Shown here: piece after piece, positions 8,006 through 17,040 of the stretch | How positions within the stretch are numbered: the stretch's first letter is position 1 | Layout of the letters: the number at the start of each line of letters is the position of its first letter | Source of the DNA: Polaribacter sp. Hel1_33_78 | GTDB lineage: Bacteria; Bacteroidota; Bacteroidia; Flavobacteriales; Flavobacteriaceae | DNA length: 64,000 bases | Reading direction: 5' to 3' | NCBI RefSeq assembly: GCF_900106075.1 | Contig: NZ_LT629794.1 | Location: 2,212,001 to 2,276,000 of the forward strand | Position numbers and translations under genes: made by a program | The notes under the pieces: generated by a model | The model's input: the letters and a program-made list of their open reading frames with translations, nothing else | What the model was told of the DNA's origin: nothing | The model's database searches: none

Positions 8006-9055
8006 ATGAAAATAGTATCTTTTTTCGCAGGAGCTGGTGGACTTGATTTGGGATTCCAAAAAGCAGGTTTTAACGTTGTTTGGGCAAATGAATATGATAA
8101 AGAAATATGGGAGACTTATGAAAAAAATCATCCAAATACATTTCTTGACAAAAGAAGCATTGTAAATATTCCCGCAGATGAAGTTCCTGAATGTGATGGG
8201 ATAATTGGTGGACCACCTTGCCAAAGTTGGAGTGAAGCTGGTTCAGCAAGAGGAATTAAAGACAAAAGAGGTCAGCTGTTTTACGACTTCATCCGAATAT
8301 TAGAAGCTAAACAACCAAAATTCTTTTTAGCAGAAAACGTTAGTGGAATGCTAATTTCAAAACATACAGAAGCTTTAGAAGGAATAAAAGAACTTTTCAG
8401 AAACGCAGGAATTGGCTATGAACTTTCTTTTCAAATGCTAAACGCATCTGATTACAATGTTCCTCAAGACCGGAAAAGAGTGTTCTTTATTGGAATTAGA
8501 AAAGACTTGAATTTTAAATATCAATTTCCAACTGAAACATTCCCTAAAATCACAATTGAAAACGCTATTTCAGATTTAAAAAAGACAGTAATTCCTGCAT
8601 TAGAATTTAATAATACGAATGGTAATGCTTGTAAAATACCAAATCACGAATATATGATTGGTGGGTTTTCAACTATGTTTATGTCAAGAAATAGAGTTAG
8701 AAGTTGGGATGAACAATCATTTACAATTCAAGCAGGTGGAAGACACGCTCCTATTCACCCTCAAGCTCCTAAAATGAAATTTATTGAACAAGATGTTCGA
8801 GTTTTCGTTCCTGGTAAAGAAAAATTATATCGAAGATTAAGTGTGCGTGAGTGTGCAAGAATTCAAACTTTCCCAAATGACTTTGTTTTTCATTATAAAA
8901 AAATAGCTGCTGGTTACAAAATGATTGGGAATGCAGTTCCCGTTAATTTAGCACATTTTTTAGCGAATAGTATCAAAAAACAAATCCAGAACGCAGAAAA
9001 CAAACCAAAACAAGTTACCAAGAAAAAAATGGTACTAGAAAAAACATTTTCATAA
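8006..9055 (+). CDS. DNA (cytosine-5) methyltransferase, HaeIII-like R-M partner
   Basis: A complete 349-aa C5 methylase. Motif I is [12 protein letters not shown], motif [14 protein letters not shown] with the catalytic Cys, motif VI ENVSGM, motif [16 protein letters not shown], motif [17 protein letters not shown], and motif [14 protein letters not shown]. The short target-recognition region lies between VIII and IX (about residues 185-265). It protects host DNA from the nuclease encoded 3 bp downstream. GGCC is the expected target if the pair truly resembles HaeIII. No missing motif was found. It is part of a three-gene operon in one cassette. Confidence 0.95.
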   Translation: MKIVSFFAGAGGLDLGFQKAGFNVVWANEYDKEIWETYEKNHPNTFLDKRSIVNIPADEVPECDGIIGGPPCQSWSEAGSARGIKDKRGQLFYDFIRILEAKQPKFFLAENVSGMLISKHTEALEGIKELFRNAGIGYELSFQMLNASDYNVPQDRKRVFFIGIRKDLNFKYQFPTETFPKITIENAISDLKKTVIPALEFNNTNGNACKIPNHEYMIGGFSTMFMSRNRVRSWDEQSFTIQAGGRHAPIHPQAPKMKFIEQDVRVFVPGKEKLYRRLSVRECARIQTFPNDFVFHYKKIAAGYKMIGNAVPVNLAHFLANSIKKQIQNAENKPKQVTKKKMVLEKTFS

Positions 9056-9058
9056 TTT

Positions 9059-10021
9059 ATGGCTAGTCAAACAATTAATGGTAAAGCTTTTGAATTTGCT
9101 TTACTATTTGAATTTTACGAACGTTTGAAAACAATTACAAGCGTTTCAATTACAGAAAACCAACCTTATAAAACAGCCAAAGGCTTTTTTGATAGTTTCA
9201 GCGAAACAGAACAAGATACTTTTAGGATAACTGCAAGTGCTTCAATCAATTTTCTTATTGATATAGAACCTAGATTATCAAATGGTATTGACAAAGATGA
9301 TATTTTGGTTTTGGAATTAGTAAGTGACAAAGCTGGACAGACTGGTGACGTTAGAGATGTTTTAATGATTCGCTCTCTACAAAAATGGGAAATTGGAATT
9401 TCTGCAAAAAATAATCATAGAGCTGTTAAACATTCAAGATTATCCAACAAAATCAATTTTGGAGAAAAATGGTTAGGTGTTTCTTGTTCAAAGAATTACT
9501 TTCAAGAAATCAATCCAATATTTGATATGCTTACAGATTTGAGAGCAAAAGATAAATCTACAAAATGGACTTCAATTGAAAATATGCACCAAGTTGTGTA
9601 TTTACCAATATTAGATGCTTTTAGAAAAGAATTACTTCAATTAGACAAAGAAAATCCAAGTATTGTAGCAGAAAATTTGGTGCAATATTTAATAGGAAAT
9701 CAAGACTTTTACAAAGTAATTAAAGGAAATAAAAAAGTTGAAATTCAGGCATATAATTTACACGGAACCTTGAATTTACCATTTAAAAAATTGAAACCAA
9801 AAGCGAAGATTCCTAAACTAAAATTGCCAACAAGATTAATCGAAATTGTTTATCAAGAAAACTCGACAACAACATTATTAGTTTCCTTGAACGAAGGTTG
9901 GCAAATATCTTTTAGAATTCATAACGCAAGTTCAAGAGTTGAGCCATCATTGAAATTTGACATTAATTTAGTGAGTGCACCACACACTTTATTTACGAAT
10001 CACATATTTGTGAACGGATAA
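9059..10021 (+). CDS. HaeIII-family type II restriction endonuclease
   Basis: A 320-aa protein resembling the HaeIII endonuclease family, through GDVRDVLMIR followed by WEIGISAKNNHRAVKHSRLS, NFGEKWLGVSCS and YF..INPIF. The Asp of GDVRD and the E-x-SAK segment would form the PD-(D/E)xK metal site. The gene lies 3 bp after the methylase, so the two are co-transcribed. The intact length and motifs suggest an active system, predicted to cut GGCC. The prediction is by family resemblance recalled from memory. Confidence 0.85.
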   Translation: MASQTINGKAFEFALLFEFYERLKTITSVSITENQPYKTAKGFFDSFSETEQDTFRITASASINFLIDIEPRLSNGIDKDDILVLELVSDKAGQTGDVRDVLMIRSLQKWEIGISAKNNHRAVKHSRLSNKINFGEKWLGVSCSKNYFQEINPIFDMLTDLRAKDKSTKWTSIENMHQVVYLPILDAFRKELLQLDKENPSIVAENLVQYLIGNQDFYKVIKGNKKVEIQAYNLHGTLNLPFKKLKPKAKIPKLKLPTRLIEIVYQENSTTTLLVSLNEGWQISFRIHNASSRVEPSLKFDINLVSAPHTLFTNHIFVNG

Positions 10022-10036
10022 GCCAACGCAAAAAGC

Positions 10037-10095
10037 CATACACATTTGCAATTCGCTTCAGCCACCACACAAGCCAAAAATTGCAAAAGAGTATG
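10037..10095. repeat. 17-nt inverted repeat after the R-M genes
   Basis: CATACACATTTGCAATT at 10037-10053 pairs with AATTGCAAAAGAGTATG at 10079-10095 with two mismatches. CCAACGC motifs lie at both sides (about 10023 and 10102). No T-run follows, so a simple terminator is unlikely. Compare the different hairpin with CCAACGCT at 7548-7627. Confidence 0.55.
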
Positions 10096-10140
10096 TCTTT
10101 GCCAACGCTAGCAAGTTTGCGGAAAAAAGTACGAAAACAC

Positions 10141-10264
10141 AACACCGTATAAAATTAATTGCTGGTTTTAGCTTATTTACGAAAGTTCTCGCAGACTTTA
10201 AATCTGTGGTTTATTTACTAACTTTAGTTCTTAAAACACGCAACTAATCTTATAGAACAACGTT
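10141..10264 (+). repeat. integron-like attC repeat R9
   Basis: Left boundary aaacacaac matches GTTGTGTTT at 7523, so the whole 2.6 kb R-M module is one cassette. Type B arms. The next cassette opens GTTAGGCAC. Confidence 0.86.
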
Positions 10265-10302
10265 AGGCACAATACACTCAACATTTCGTAGAAAATAACA
10301 TT

Positions 10303-11886
10303 ATGATAAAGGGAATTGGAATTGATAAAGATGTATTAGATAAATTCGACTACGAATTAGCAATAAAAAGAATAAAGAGAGATATTAATAGTGATTTCAT
10401 TTTTGCACCTCATTATTCCATAATATTTGAAAAAGCATCTAAAGAATTATTTGAACAACTAAAAACTAAATTACTAAGTGGAAACTATTCAACTAGATTG
10501 CCCATTTCTATGAATGTTATTAAACAAAATGGTTTTAGTAGAAATGGTTCGATTTTAGAACCTATTGATAGATTAGCATATCAATTAGTAGTTGATTACA
10601 TCGGAAAAAAAGCTGAAAATGAAATTGACAGAACACAAGTATTCAGTAATGTTTTGCTAAATGAAGATATTGATGGAAAAATGTTTGAAAGGTCAGGAGA
10701 TAGTTATGATAAATTTAAAAACAGAATTCAAGAACTTTCAAAATCAGGAAAATATACACATGTATTAAAATCAGATATTTCCTCTTATTTTGATAAAATA
10801 TATCAACACAACATAGGAAACCTTCTGTATTCATCAGGTGCAGATAGTAAAGCAGTTAGCTTTCTTGAAAGATTCATGTTATTACTACGTGAAAATGATT
10901 CTCATGGAATCGTTCAAGGTGTTTTTCCTTCTGATTTATTAGGAAATTTTGCTTTATGCGACATAGATGCACAGCATTCATTAGAGGGACTTGAATTTTC
11001 TAGATATGTTGATGACATTTATATATTTTTTGATTCATTAAATAATGCAAAAATTCATAAAGTAAGATTAGGAAATTGGCTTCGTAAAGATGGGTTAACA
11101 TTAAACGAAAGCAAGACTAGAATATTTGAAGTAAATGAACTTCAACATGAAGAATCGGAATTAGACAAATTATTTGAAAATGCTAAATCTGAAATAATAG
11201 ACAGAACAATTGAAATTGATGTTAATTATGGTTTAGATAGTCTTATTTGGGATTTAGAAACGAATACAACATATGAAGAAAAATATGATGAAGAAGACCT
11301 TAAATTAGAAGCCACAAAGAAATTATTTAATTCAAGAAAAGAATTTTCTAATAAGTTCAAAATAGAGAAATATTGCTTATCTATTTTCACTACTGTTAAT
11401 TGCGACTATGCTATTGAACAAGTTTTAAAAAACTTTGCGGATGAACCTAGTTTAGCTCAAACATATTTTGGTTATTTAAGAAAAATGATTGTTAGTAATA
11501 GAATAACTCATTCAGATATAGAATCTTTATTAAAAAAGCCAAACCTAATATTTGATTATCAAAAAAAATGGGTTTATTCATTAATTTTATATCTCGATAA
11601 TGTGAATCCAGAAATATTGAATATTGCCATGAAAGATTTAAAGTCAAATGAGAAAAATATCTCCCTTCGAGCACTTTGTGCAATTATTATTGGAAAGCAT
11701 GGAACATCAGCCTTTAGAAGAATTTTAAAAACACACTATCAATCTGAAAATTCAGAATATGTGAAATCTGCAATTTTATATGCTTCACAATATTTTTCTA
11801 CTCAAAACAGAGACACTTGTTATAAAGCATGGTCAGGACATAGTGATATAAATACATTAATTGTTAGAGCATTGAAAAAAAAGTAA
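10303..11886 (+). CDS. reverse transcriptase, candidate defence (DRT/Abi-like) protein
   Basis: A 527-aa protein with reverse-transcriptase motifs: KSDISSYFDKIY (RT2 aspartate), VQGVFPSDLLGNFAL (RT4), RYVDDIYIFF (catalytic YVDD, residues 235-238) and LTLNESKTRIFE (RT6). The last ~230 residues are helical and HEAT-like, with no maturase or endonuclease domain. Standing alone, without group II intron RNA, retron msr/msd hairpin or Cas1, it resembles the unknown-group, Abi-type reverse transcriptases that protect against phages. The exact DRT class cannot be assigned without a tree. It is the only gene of the R9-R10 cassette, an unusual cargo. Confidence 0.85.
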   Translation: MIKGIGIDKDVLDKFDYELAIKRIKRDINSDFIFAPHYSIIFEKASKELFEQLKTKLLSGNYSTRLPISMNVIKQNGFSRNGSILEPIDRLAYQLVVDYIGKKAENEIDRTQVFSNVLLNEDIDGKMFERSGDSYDKFKNRIQELSKSGKYTHVLKSDISSYFDKIYQHNIGNLLYSSGADSKAVSFLERFMLLLRENDSHGIVQGVFPSDLLGNFALCDIDAQHSLEGLEFSRYVDDIYIFFDSLNNAKIHKVRLGNWLRKDGLTLNESKTRIFEVNELQHEESELDKLFENAKSEIIDRTIEIDVNYGLDSLIWDLETNTTYEEKYDEEDLKLEATKKLFNSRKEFSNKFKIEKYCLSIFTTVNCDYAIEQVLKNFADEPSLAQTYFGYLRKMIVSNRITHSDIESLLKKPNLIFDYQKKWVYSLILYLDNVNPEILNIAMKDLKSNEKNISLRALCAIIIGKHGTSAFRRILKTHYQSENSEYVKSAILYASQYFSTQNRDTCYKAWSGHSDINTLIVRALKKK

Positions 11887-11893
11887 AGTGCCT

Positions 11894-12019
11894 AACACCG
11901 TATATAATTTATTGCTGGCTTCTTGCCTACTTACGAAAGTCCTCGCGGACTTTCTTTGTCTGTAATTATTTACTAAATTAGTTACTGAAAACACGCAACA
12001 AATCATATACAACAACGTT
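11894..12019 (+). repeat. integron-like attC repeat R10
   Basis: Left boundary gtgcctaac matches GTTAGGCAC at 10262. Type A arms with GCAACAAATCATATAC. The next cassette opens GTTAGGCACA. Confidence 0.88.
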
Positions 12020-12036
12020 AGGCACAAATTGAAAAA

Positions 12037-13260
12037 ATGATACGCAAAACATTAAAATTCTTTGGGAAACTTTTATTAGTAACAATCATACTACTTGCTG
12101 TTTTAGTAATAACATACCTCATTAAACCAGAATTTATTGAGAACAAGGCAATAGATATTTTTTATCCAACAGTAAATATAGAAAATAAGTATAGAGATAA
12201 AATAATAGTGGAAAACCCTGAAGTTTATGAGTTGATGCAAATTGCTTGTAGTCTAACTGAAACCTTCCAAAATGACCAAAATTTAACTAACCATAAAACT
12301 GGTTATTATACTAATTTTATTAACCACTTTAAGAGTTATAAAAATCACGAGTTAGTATTAAAACTCAATGAATATTTAAAACCGAACCCATATGGTTCGA
12401 GTCAATTTGCTATAAGACTTCTTTCCTTAAATTATGAAATTAATGATTCCAATAAATTAAAATCAAATAGTTTTATTAATGTAAATCCTATACTCATTAA
12501 ACTTTTTAAGTCCAAAGCTTTTTTAATATCCGAAAACATAAAGTTGATTGAGGATTTTGCGAATAAATCAGGTTTTAAGAATTACTATGCAAAGCATAAA
12601 AATTATTATGCTAAATTAATTAGTAACTATAGTAAACTTTGTGATTTTCAGAATATGAAAGTTTGGTTAGAAAATAAATTTTCTAGCAAATATCAATCTT
12701 ACCGTATAATTTTTTCTCCACTTACAGGTGGATTTCACAATACAATGAAATTTAAAAATAATGATAAGAATTTGGAACAAACTTTTATGTTTGTTAACGC
12801 ACCCTATGAAAACATTGATAATTTGCCAGAAAAGGAATTTGAAATAAAATCTAGCAAAATGGCGAGAGTTGTATTTACCGAAATCGACCATAATTATGTT
12901 AACCCATTAACTGACAAGTACAATGATGAATTAAAAAATGCAATGATTGATTATAAGTTTTGGAATAATCAAAAAGGTGGTATGTATCAATCAAGTTATA
13001 ACACATTTAATGAGTATATGACTTGGGGAGTTTTTAATTTATATGCTCTTGACACATATAGTAAAGAAAATATTGATACAATAATTAAAATACAAACTGA
13101 TTTTATCAATGACAAAAGAAAATTTAATCAATTTAGGGACTTTAATAAAGAATTAATTAAACAATATAATGCAAAATCCAAACCAAAAATAGAAGAAATT
13201 TATAAACCTATTTTAGAATGGATTGAACAAAAATCTGTGCCTAACAACGTGTATAATTAA
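12037..13260 (+). CDS. membrane-anchored DUF4932-like protein
   Basis: A 407-aa protein with one N-terminal transmembrane helix (about residues 8-30) and a large periplasmic part. The segment VVFTEIDHNYVNPLTDKY, with its Glu-x-x-His, recalls the DUF4932 family of possible metalloproteases. This assignment is tentative. The reading frame runs into repeat R11, and the repeat supplies the last residues (PNNVYN) and the stop codon. Gene and cassette end have therefore merged. Single-gene cassette. Confidence 0.7.
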   Translation: MIRKTLKFFGKLLLVTIILLAVLVITYLIKPEFIENKAIDIFYPTVNIENKYRDKIIVENPEVYELMQIACSLTETFQNDQNLTNHKTGYYTNFINHFKSYKNHELVLKLNEYLKPNPYGSSQFAIRLLSLNYEINDSNKLKSNSFINVNPILIKLFKSKAFLISENIKLIEDFANKSGFKNYYAKHKNYYAKLISNYSKLCDFQNMKVWLENKFSSKYQSYRIIFSPLTGGFHNTMKFKNNDKNLEQTFMFVNAPYENIDNLPEKEFEIKSSKMARVVFTEIDHNYVNPLTDKYNDELKNAMIDYKFWNNQKGGMYQSSYNTFNEYMTWGVFNLYALDTYSKENIDTIIKIQTDFINDKRKFNQFRDFNKELIKQYNAKSKPKIEEIYKPILEWIEQKSVPNNVYN

Positions 13261-13367
13261 TTGCTTGGTTTTAGCTTACTTACGAAAGTCCTCGCGGATT
13301 TTCTATTCGGTTTATATTTGCTAACTTTAGTGCTTAAAACACGCAACTAATCATACACAAACACGTT
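13243..13367 (+). repeat. integron-like attC repeat R11
   Basis: Left boundary tgtgcctaac matches GTTAGGCACA at 12017. Type G arms (GTGTATAATTAATTGC with GCAACTAATCATACAC). It provides the stop of the upstream gene. The next cassette opens GTTAGCACAA. Confidence 0.88.
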
Positions 13368-13390
13368 AGCACAAATTTGAAAAATACTTT

Positions 13391-14653
13391 ATGAAAGAAG
13401 AAAAAGATTCTAAAGATTCCTCGTCACAGGAAGAAAAAAAAGAAAAAGTTTATAATGTAGAATCTATTTATGACACTTATTTCGAAAACCTGAATAGTGT
13501 CAAACTATACTTTAACAAATTTGGAAATTTAGCGTCTGGTGAAGATGAATCAATAAAGGAAAAATCGAAAGAATTTTTTGACCAAGCATTAACCGAAATT
13601 ACGGAAGAAATGGAGCGTGTCAAAAATAAGGACAAAGATGATGACACAATAACCAAAGAAGAAGCTGAAATTTTCTTTAAAAAGTTCGCTCGAAAACTCA
13701 GAAAACAACCAAAAATTTCACCAAAAAACTATGAAATACTTTCTCGTAGTTCATTCTTAATGCTAAATAATTACTTCGAGTATTTAATTGCTGACCTTCT
13801 AAGCTACTACTATAACAAATTCAAAAATTCTCTTAATCAAAAAGAATTTAAGTTTACTCTCAAAGAACTAAATGAATATGACACAATAGAGGAAGCTACA
13901 AAAGATTTAATTGTAAAAGAAGTAGAAAATCTAATTATTGACAAATCATTTAATGAACTTCTCGAACATTTTAAGGATAAACTTTCTATATCGCTTGAAA
14001 AAGATTTAATAAATTGGGATGAAATTATTGAAATCAGAGAAAGAAGACATCTAATTGTACATAACTCTTCAGTTGTAAATAAGAAGTACATTTCAAGAAC
14101 AAAAAACCCATATAATTACAAAATCGGAGATGTTGTTCATATTGATAAAGATTATTTTTTAAAATCTTGGTTGCAGTTTAAACTCGCTGGACAATTGTTA
14201 ATTTTTAATTGTTGGGGAAATTGGGATAAAGACAATATTGATAATGCAATATATCAAATTATGATACAAACTTTCGAAGATTTGAATTCAAAGAATTATG
14301 ACCTTGTCTGTAAAACTTGTAAATATTCAGAACAAATCGAACCGAAAAATGAAGACCAAGAAGATTGTATTCTTCGAATTAAAGTTAATAATGCTATTTC
14401 ACTAAAAAAACAAAATAAAGATAATGAGGTGAAAAAAGTATTAAAGAAAATAAAGGTTGGAACAGCAACACCTCTTTTTAAAATCGCTCACAACATTTTA
14501 AATGATAAACACGAAAATTTAGCAGAACTCTTTACACAAGCAATAGTTGTTGATAAATTAAATATAGATTGGTATTTGGAATGGCCAATTTTTGATTTTG
14601 TTAGAGAAAAAGATGAAATAAATAAAATATTGATTAAAACATTTAAAAACTAA
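13391..14653 (+). CDS. HEPN-domain protein, candidate RNase/defence effector
   Basis: A 420-aa soluble protein. It has a highly charged N-terminus (Lys/Glu/Ser, about residues 1-25) and then helices. A HEPN-type catalytic signature lies in RERRHLIVHN, where Arg219-x4-His224 fits the R-x4-6-H motif of HEPN ribonucleases. The C-terminal third is helical, TPR-like in places, and carries CKTCKYSEQ. HEPN RNases commonly act as abortive-infection or toxin effectors, so a phage-defence role is plausible but inferred. Single-gene cassette between R11 and R12. Confidence 0.72.
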   Translation: MKEEKDSKDSSSQEEKKEKVYNVESIYDTYFENLNSVKLYFNKFGNLASGEDESIKEKSKEFFDQALTEITEEMERVKNKDKDDDTITKEEAEIFFKKFARKLRKQPKISPKNYEILSRSSFLMLNNYFEYLIADLLSYYYNKFKNSLNQKEFKFTLKELNEYDTIEEATKDLIVKEVENLIIDKSFNELLEHFKDKLSISLEKDLINWDEIIEIRERRHLIVHNSSVVNKKYISRTKNPYNYKIGDVVHIDKDYFLKSWLQFKLAGQLLIFNCWGNWDKDNIDNAIYQIMIQTFEDLNSKNYDLVCKTCKYSEQIEPKNEDQEDCILRIKVNNAISLKKQNKDNEVKKVLKKIKVGTATPLFKIAHNILNDKHENLAELFTQAIVVDKLNIDWYLEWPIFDFVREKDEINKILIKTFKN

Positions 14654-14665
14654 AAAACTTGTGCT

Positions 14666-14788
14666 AACACCGTATATAATTTATTGCTAGTTCTAGCCTA
14701 CTTACGAAAATCCTCTCGGATTTTCTATTCGGTTTTTATTTGCTAAATTAGGTGCTTAAACACGCAACAAACCATATACAAGACCGTT
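14666..14788 (+). repeat. integron-like attC repeat R12
   Basis: Left boundary ttgtgctaac matches GTTAGCACAA at 13365. Type A arms, inner hairpin GAAAATCCTCTCGGATTTTC. The next cassette opens GTTGTACAC. Confidence 0.88.
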
Positions 14789-14805
14789 GTACACAAGCAA
14801 AAAAA

Positions 14806-15447
14806 ATGATAGCATTTCTACATACATCATCGATTCATATTGATACATTTGAAAAATTGGTAAGAAAATTTGACAAAAATATTGAAATCAAACATTTTGT
14901 AAACGAAAAATTACTTGAATCTGCTTTGATAAATGGAGAAACTGATGTCGTGTCATTTAAAAAAGAAATTGAATTAATAAAAAAAGAAAATCCATCATTA
15001 TTAATTTGTACTTGTTCTACTTATGGAGAGGAATGTGATAATGATTCTAGCATTTATAGAATTGACAAACCGATTGTTGAATACATAGTTCAGAATTTTA
15101 AAAAAATTGGATTAGTATATACCGCAAACTCAACAAAAAAAGTGAGCGAGAATTTACTACTTAAAATTTCATCTGAACTAAATAAACAAATTGAAATTTC
15201 AAACTGTGATTGCAGTGAGTTTTGGTCTTATTTTGAAAAGAAAGACTTTAGTGGTTATGAAAAAGGAATTGCAAAAAAAATAGAACTATTGGAATCTAAA
15301 GTTGACGTAATATTTTTGGCTCAAGCATCAATGGAAGGAGCAAAAAAATATTTAAAACAAATGAAAAAAGAAGTTTTATCCAGTCCTGAATTTGGAATAA
15401 ACGAACTGATTAATAAACATAAAGCCAGTGTACAACACCGTATATAA
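14806..15447 (+). CDS. Asp/Glu/hydantoin racemase-like protein
   Basis: A 213-aa cytoplasmic protein. The start at 14806 is the first ATG after the cassette boundary, whereas an upstream extension would read through repeat R12. Two cysteine regions, LLICTCSTYGEECD and a later VIFLAQASM with VLSSPEFGINELI, match the two half-domains of the Asp/Glu racemase fold. Typical members use a cysteine pair for proton abstraction. Here the second Cys seems replaced by Ala/Gln (LAQAS), so racemase activity is doubtful. The last residues (VQHRI) and the stop come from repeat R13. Confidence 0.75.
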   Translation: MIAFLHTSSIHIDTFEKLVRKFDKNIEIKHFVNEKLLESALINGETDVVSFKKEIELIKKENPSLLICTCSTYGEECDNDSSIYRIDKPIVEYIVQNFKKIGLVYTANSTKKVSENLLLKISSELNKQIEISNCDCSEFWSYFEKKDFSGYEKGIAKKIELLESKVDVIFLAQASMEGAKKYLKQMKKEVLSSPEFGINELINKHKASVQHRI

Positions 15448-15557
15448 TTTATTGCTAGTTCTAGCATACTTACGAAAATCCTCGCGGATTTTCTATTCGA
15501 TTTGTATTTGCTAAATTAGGTGCTTAAAACACGCAACAAACCATATACAACAACGTT
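15434..15557 (+). repeat. integron-like attC repeat R13
   Basis: Left boundary gtgtacaac matches GTTGTACAC at 14786. Type A arms. It encodes the end of the upstream reading frame. The next cassette opens GTTGTACACA. Confidence 0.88.
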
Positions 15558-15589
15558 GTACACAATTAACCACGAAATCATAATCCGAA

Positions 15590-16087
15590 TTGAAAAATAA
15601 ACTTAATCTCTTTTTATTAATTAGTTTTTTAATAGCATTAGTCTTAACTATTTGGCTTAATTATCAAGTTACAAACAGAGTTGGAGATTTATCATTTAAC
15701 AAAGAAATTGACAAATCAACTTTTAAAGTATGCGATGAAAAACGGATACCTCAATATTATTCAACTAAATCAAACTATCAAGGTGGGAAAAAAGCAATAA
15801 AAAAGGAACTTTGGAAAACAACCGAGCAATTAAATTTTGGGAATTCAGGTTTTATAACCTTTAGGTTTATAATTAATTGCAACGGTAAAATTGGTAGATT
15901 TAGAATAAAAACAATAGATAGTGAATTAAAAGAAAATAGTTTTGATAGTCTAAAAATAAAAACACTTCAGGCATCAATTATTAAATTACAAAAATGGAAT
16001 GCTGGAACGTGGAAAGATAAGACTCTAGATAGTTATTTTGTTTTAAATTTTAAAATTGAACAAGGAAAAATCACAGATATATTTTAA
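15590..16087 (+). CDS. membrane-anchored TonB C-terminal-like protein
   Basis: A 165-aa protein starting at TTG (15590), with one N-terminal transmembrane helix (about residues 5-25). The C-terminal half has the beta-rich layout of a TonB-C-like domain: FITFRFIINCNGKIGRFRI, then ASIIKLQKWNAGTWKDK, then YFVLNFKIEQGKI. In Bacteroidota, stand-alone domains of this kind sit in the periplasm with unknown partners. It lies 2 bp upstream of the TPR gene in the same cassette, so the two probably act together. Confidence 0.68.
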   Translation: MKNKLNLFLLISFLIALVLTIWLNYQVTNRVGDLSFNKEIDKSTFKVCDEKRIPQYYSTKSNYQGGKKAIKKELWKTTEQLNFGNSGFITFRFIINCNGKIGRFRIKTIDSELKENSFDSLKIKTLQASIIKLQKWNAGTWKDKTLDSYFVLNFKIEQGKITDIF

Positions 16088-16089
16088 CT

Positions 16090-16890
16090 ATGAAGGTTTT
16101 TTTAAAAATATTAAAAGTAATATTAACAATAGTATTTTTTTCTTACACACTATTTGTATTGTATTTCCTTGGTCTTGCTCCTAAAGAAAAAAGGTTTAAA
16201 ATAGCAGGACATCAACAAGGTGTTTATCTTTCTCAAACTATGTTTAATATCCTAACATACCAAAACCCAAATTATTCAGATGCTTACTTTGAACAATCTG
16301 TCCCTTTTAATAAAAGAGGAGATTTTGCTACAGGGTTTCAGTTATTAAATAAAGCAGTTGAACTTGACCCAAGTTTACATTTAGGCTATCGTGGATATAT
16401 GAAACTTCGTTTTTTAAGAGATTATAAAAAAGCATTGTTCGATTTAAATAGACTTGACAGTTTAACGCCAAATTTCACGGACGCACCTTGGGGAGAAGAT
16501 ATTGATTTCTTGAGGGGCGAATGTCATTTTGGGAATAAGGAATATCAAAAAGCCATAGATTGCTTTAATCGTAATGTAAAGAATAATAAGGAAGATTGGG
16601 TTGATATAAACACATTTACTTATCTCGGAATGTGTGAATATGAACTTGGGAATTATGAAAAGTCAATTTCAGAATTTAATAGAGTGTTAAAGCAATCCGA
16701 AAATACACCAGAAGCACATTTTGGATTGGCAAAAGCATATCTAAAATTAGAAAATTTAGATAAAGTAAACGAACATATTTTAAAAGCAGAAAAATCGATT
16801 GATTATAAAAGAGAAGACCCTTACAAAGAATTTCAAAACGAAATATATTTAGAGGAAATAACTGAATTTAAACAGAAAATGAACCAATAA
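16090..16890 (+). CDS. membrane-anchored TPR-repeat protein
   Basis: A 266-aa protein with an N-terminal transmembrane helix (about residues 5-29) followed by four or five tetratricopeptide units. Examples are FNKRGDFATGFQLLNKAVELDP, YLGMCEYELGNYEKSISEFNRVL and HFGLAKAYLKLENLDKV. TPRs are protein-binding scaffolds, here facing the periplasm. It follows the TonB-C-like gene by 2 bp, and the pair is the only content of the R13-R14 cassette. Confidence 0.85.
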   Translation: MKVFLKILKVILTIVFFSYTLFVLYFLGLAPKEKRFKIAGHQQGVYLSQTMFNILTYQNPNYSDAYFEQSVPFNKRGDFATGFQLLNKAVELDPSLHLGYRGYMKLRFLRDYKKALFDLNRLDSLTPNFTDAPWGEDIDFLRGECHFGNKEYQKAIDCFNRNVKNNKEDWVDINTFTYLGMCEYELGNYEKSISEFNRVLKQSENTPEAHFGLAKAYLKLENLDKVNEHILKAEKSIDYKREDPYKEFQNEIYLEEITEFKQKMNQ

Positions 16891-16898
16891 CTGTGTAC

Positions 16899-17022
16899 AA
16901 CACCGTATATAATTTATTGCTAGTTCTAGCATACTTACGAAAGTTCTCGTGGATTTTCTATTCGGTTTATATTTGCTAAATTAGGTGCTTAAACCACACA
17001 ACAAACCATATACAATCACGTT
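16899..17022 (+). repeat. integron-like attC repeat R14
   Basis: Left boundary tgtgtacaac matches GTTGTACACA at 15555. Type A arms with right arm ACAACAAACCATATAC. The next cassette opens GTTGTAAAT. Confidence 0.87.
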
Positions 17023-17040
17023 GTAAATAATATAAAAATA

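Noticed and set aside
10265..10302. Retron msr/msd RNA before the reverse transcriptase
   Set aside because: Only 38 bp separate the cassette boundary from the start codon and no strong hairpin is visible there.
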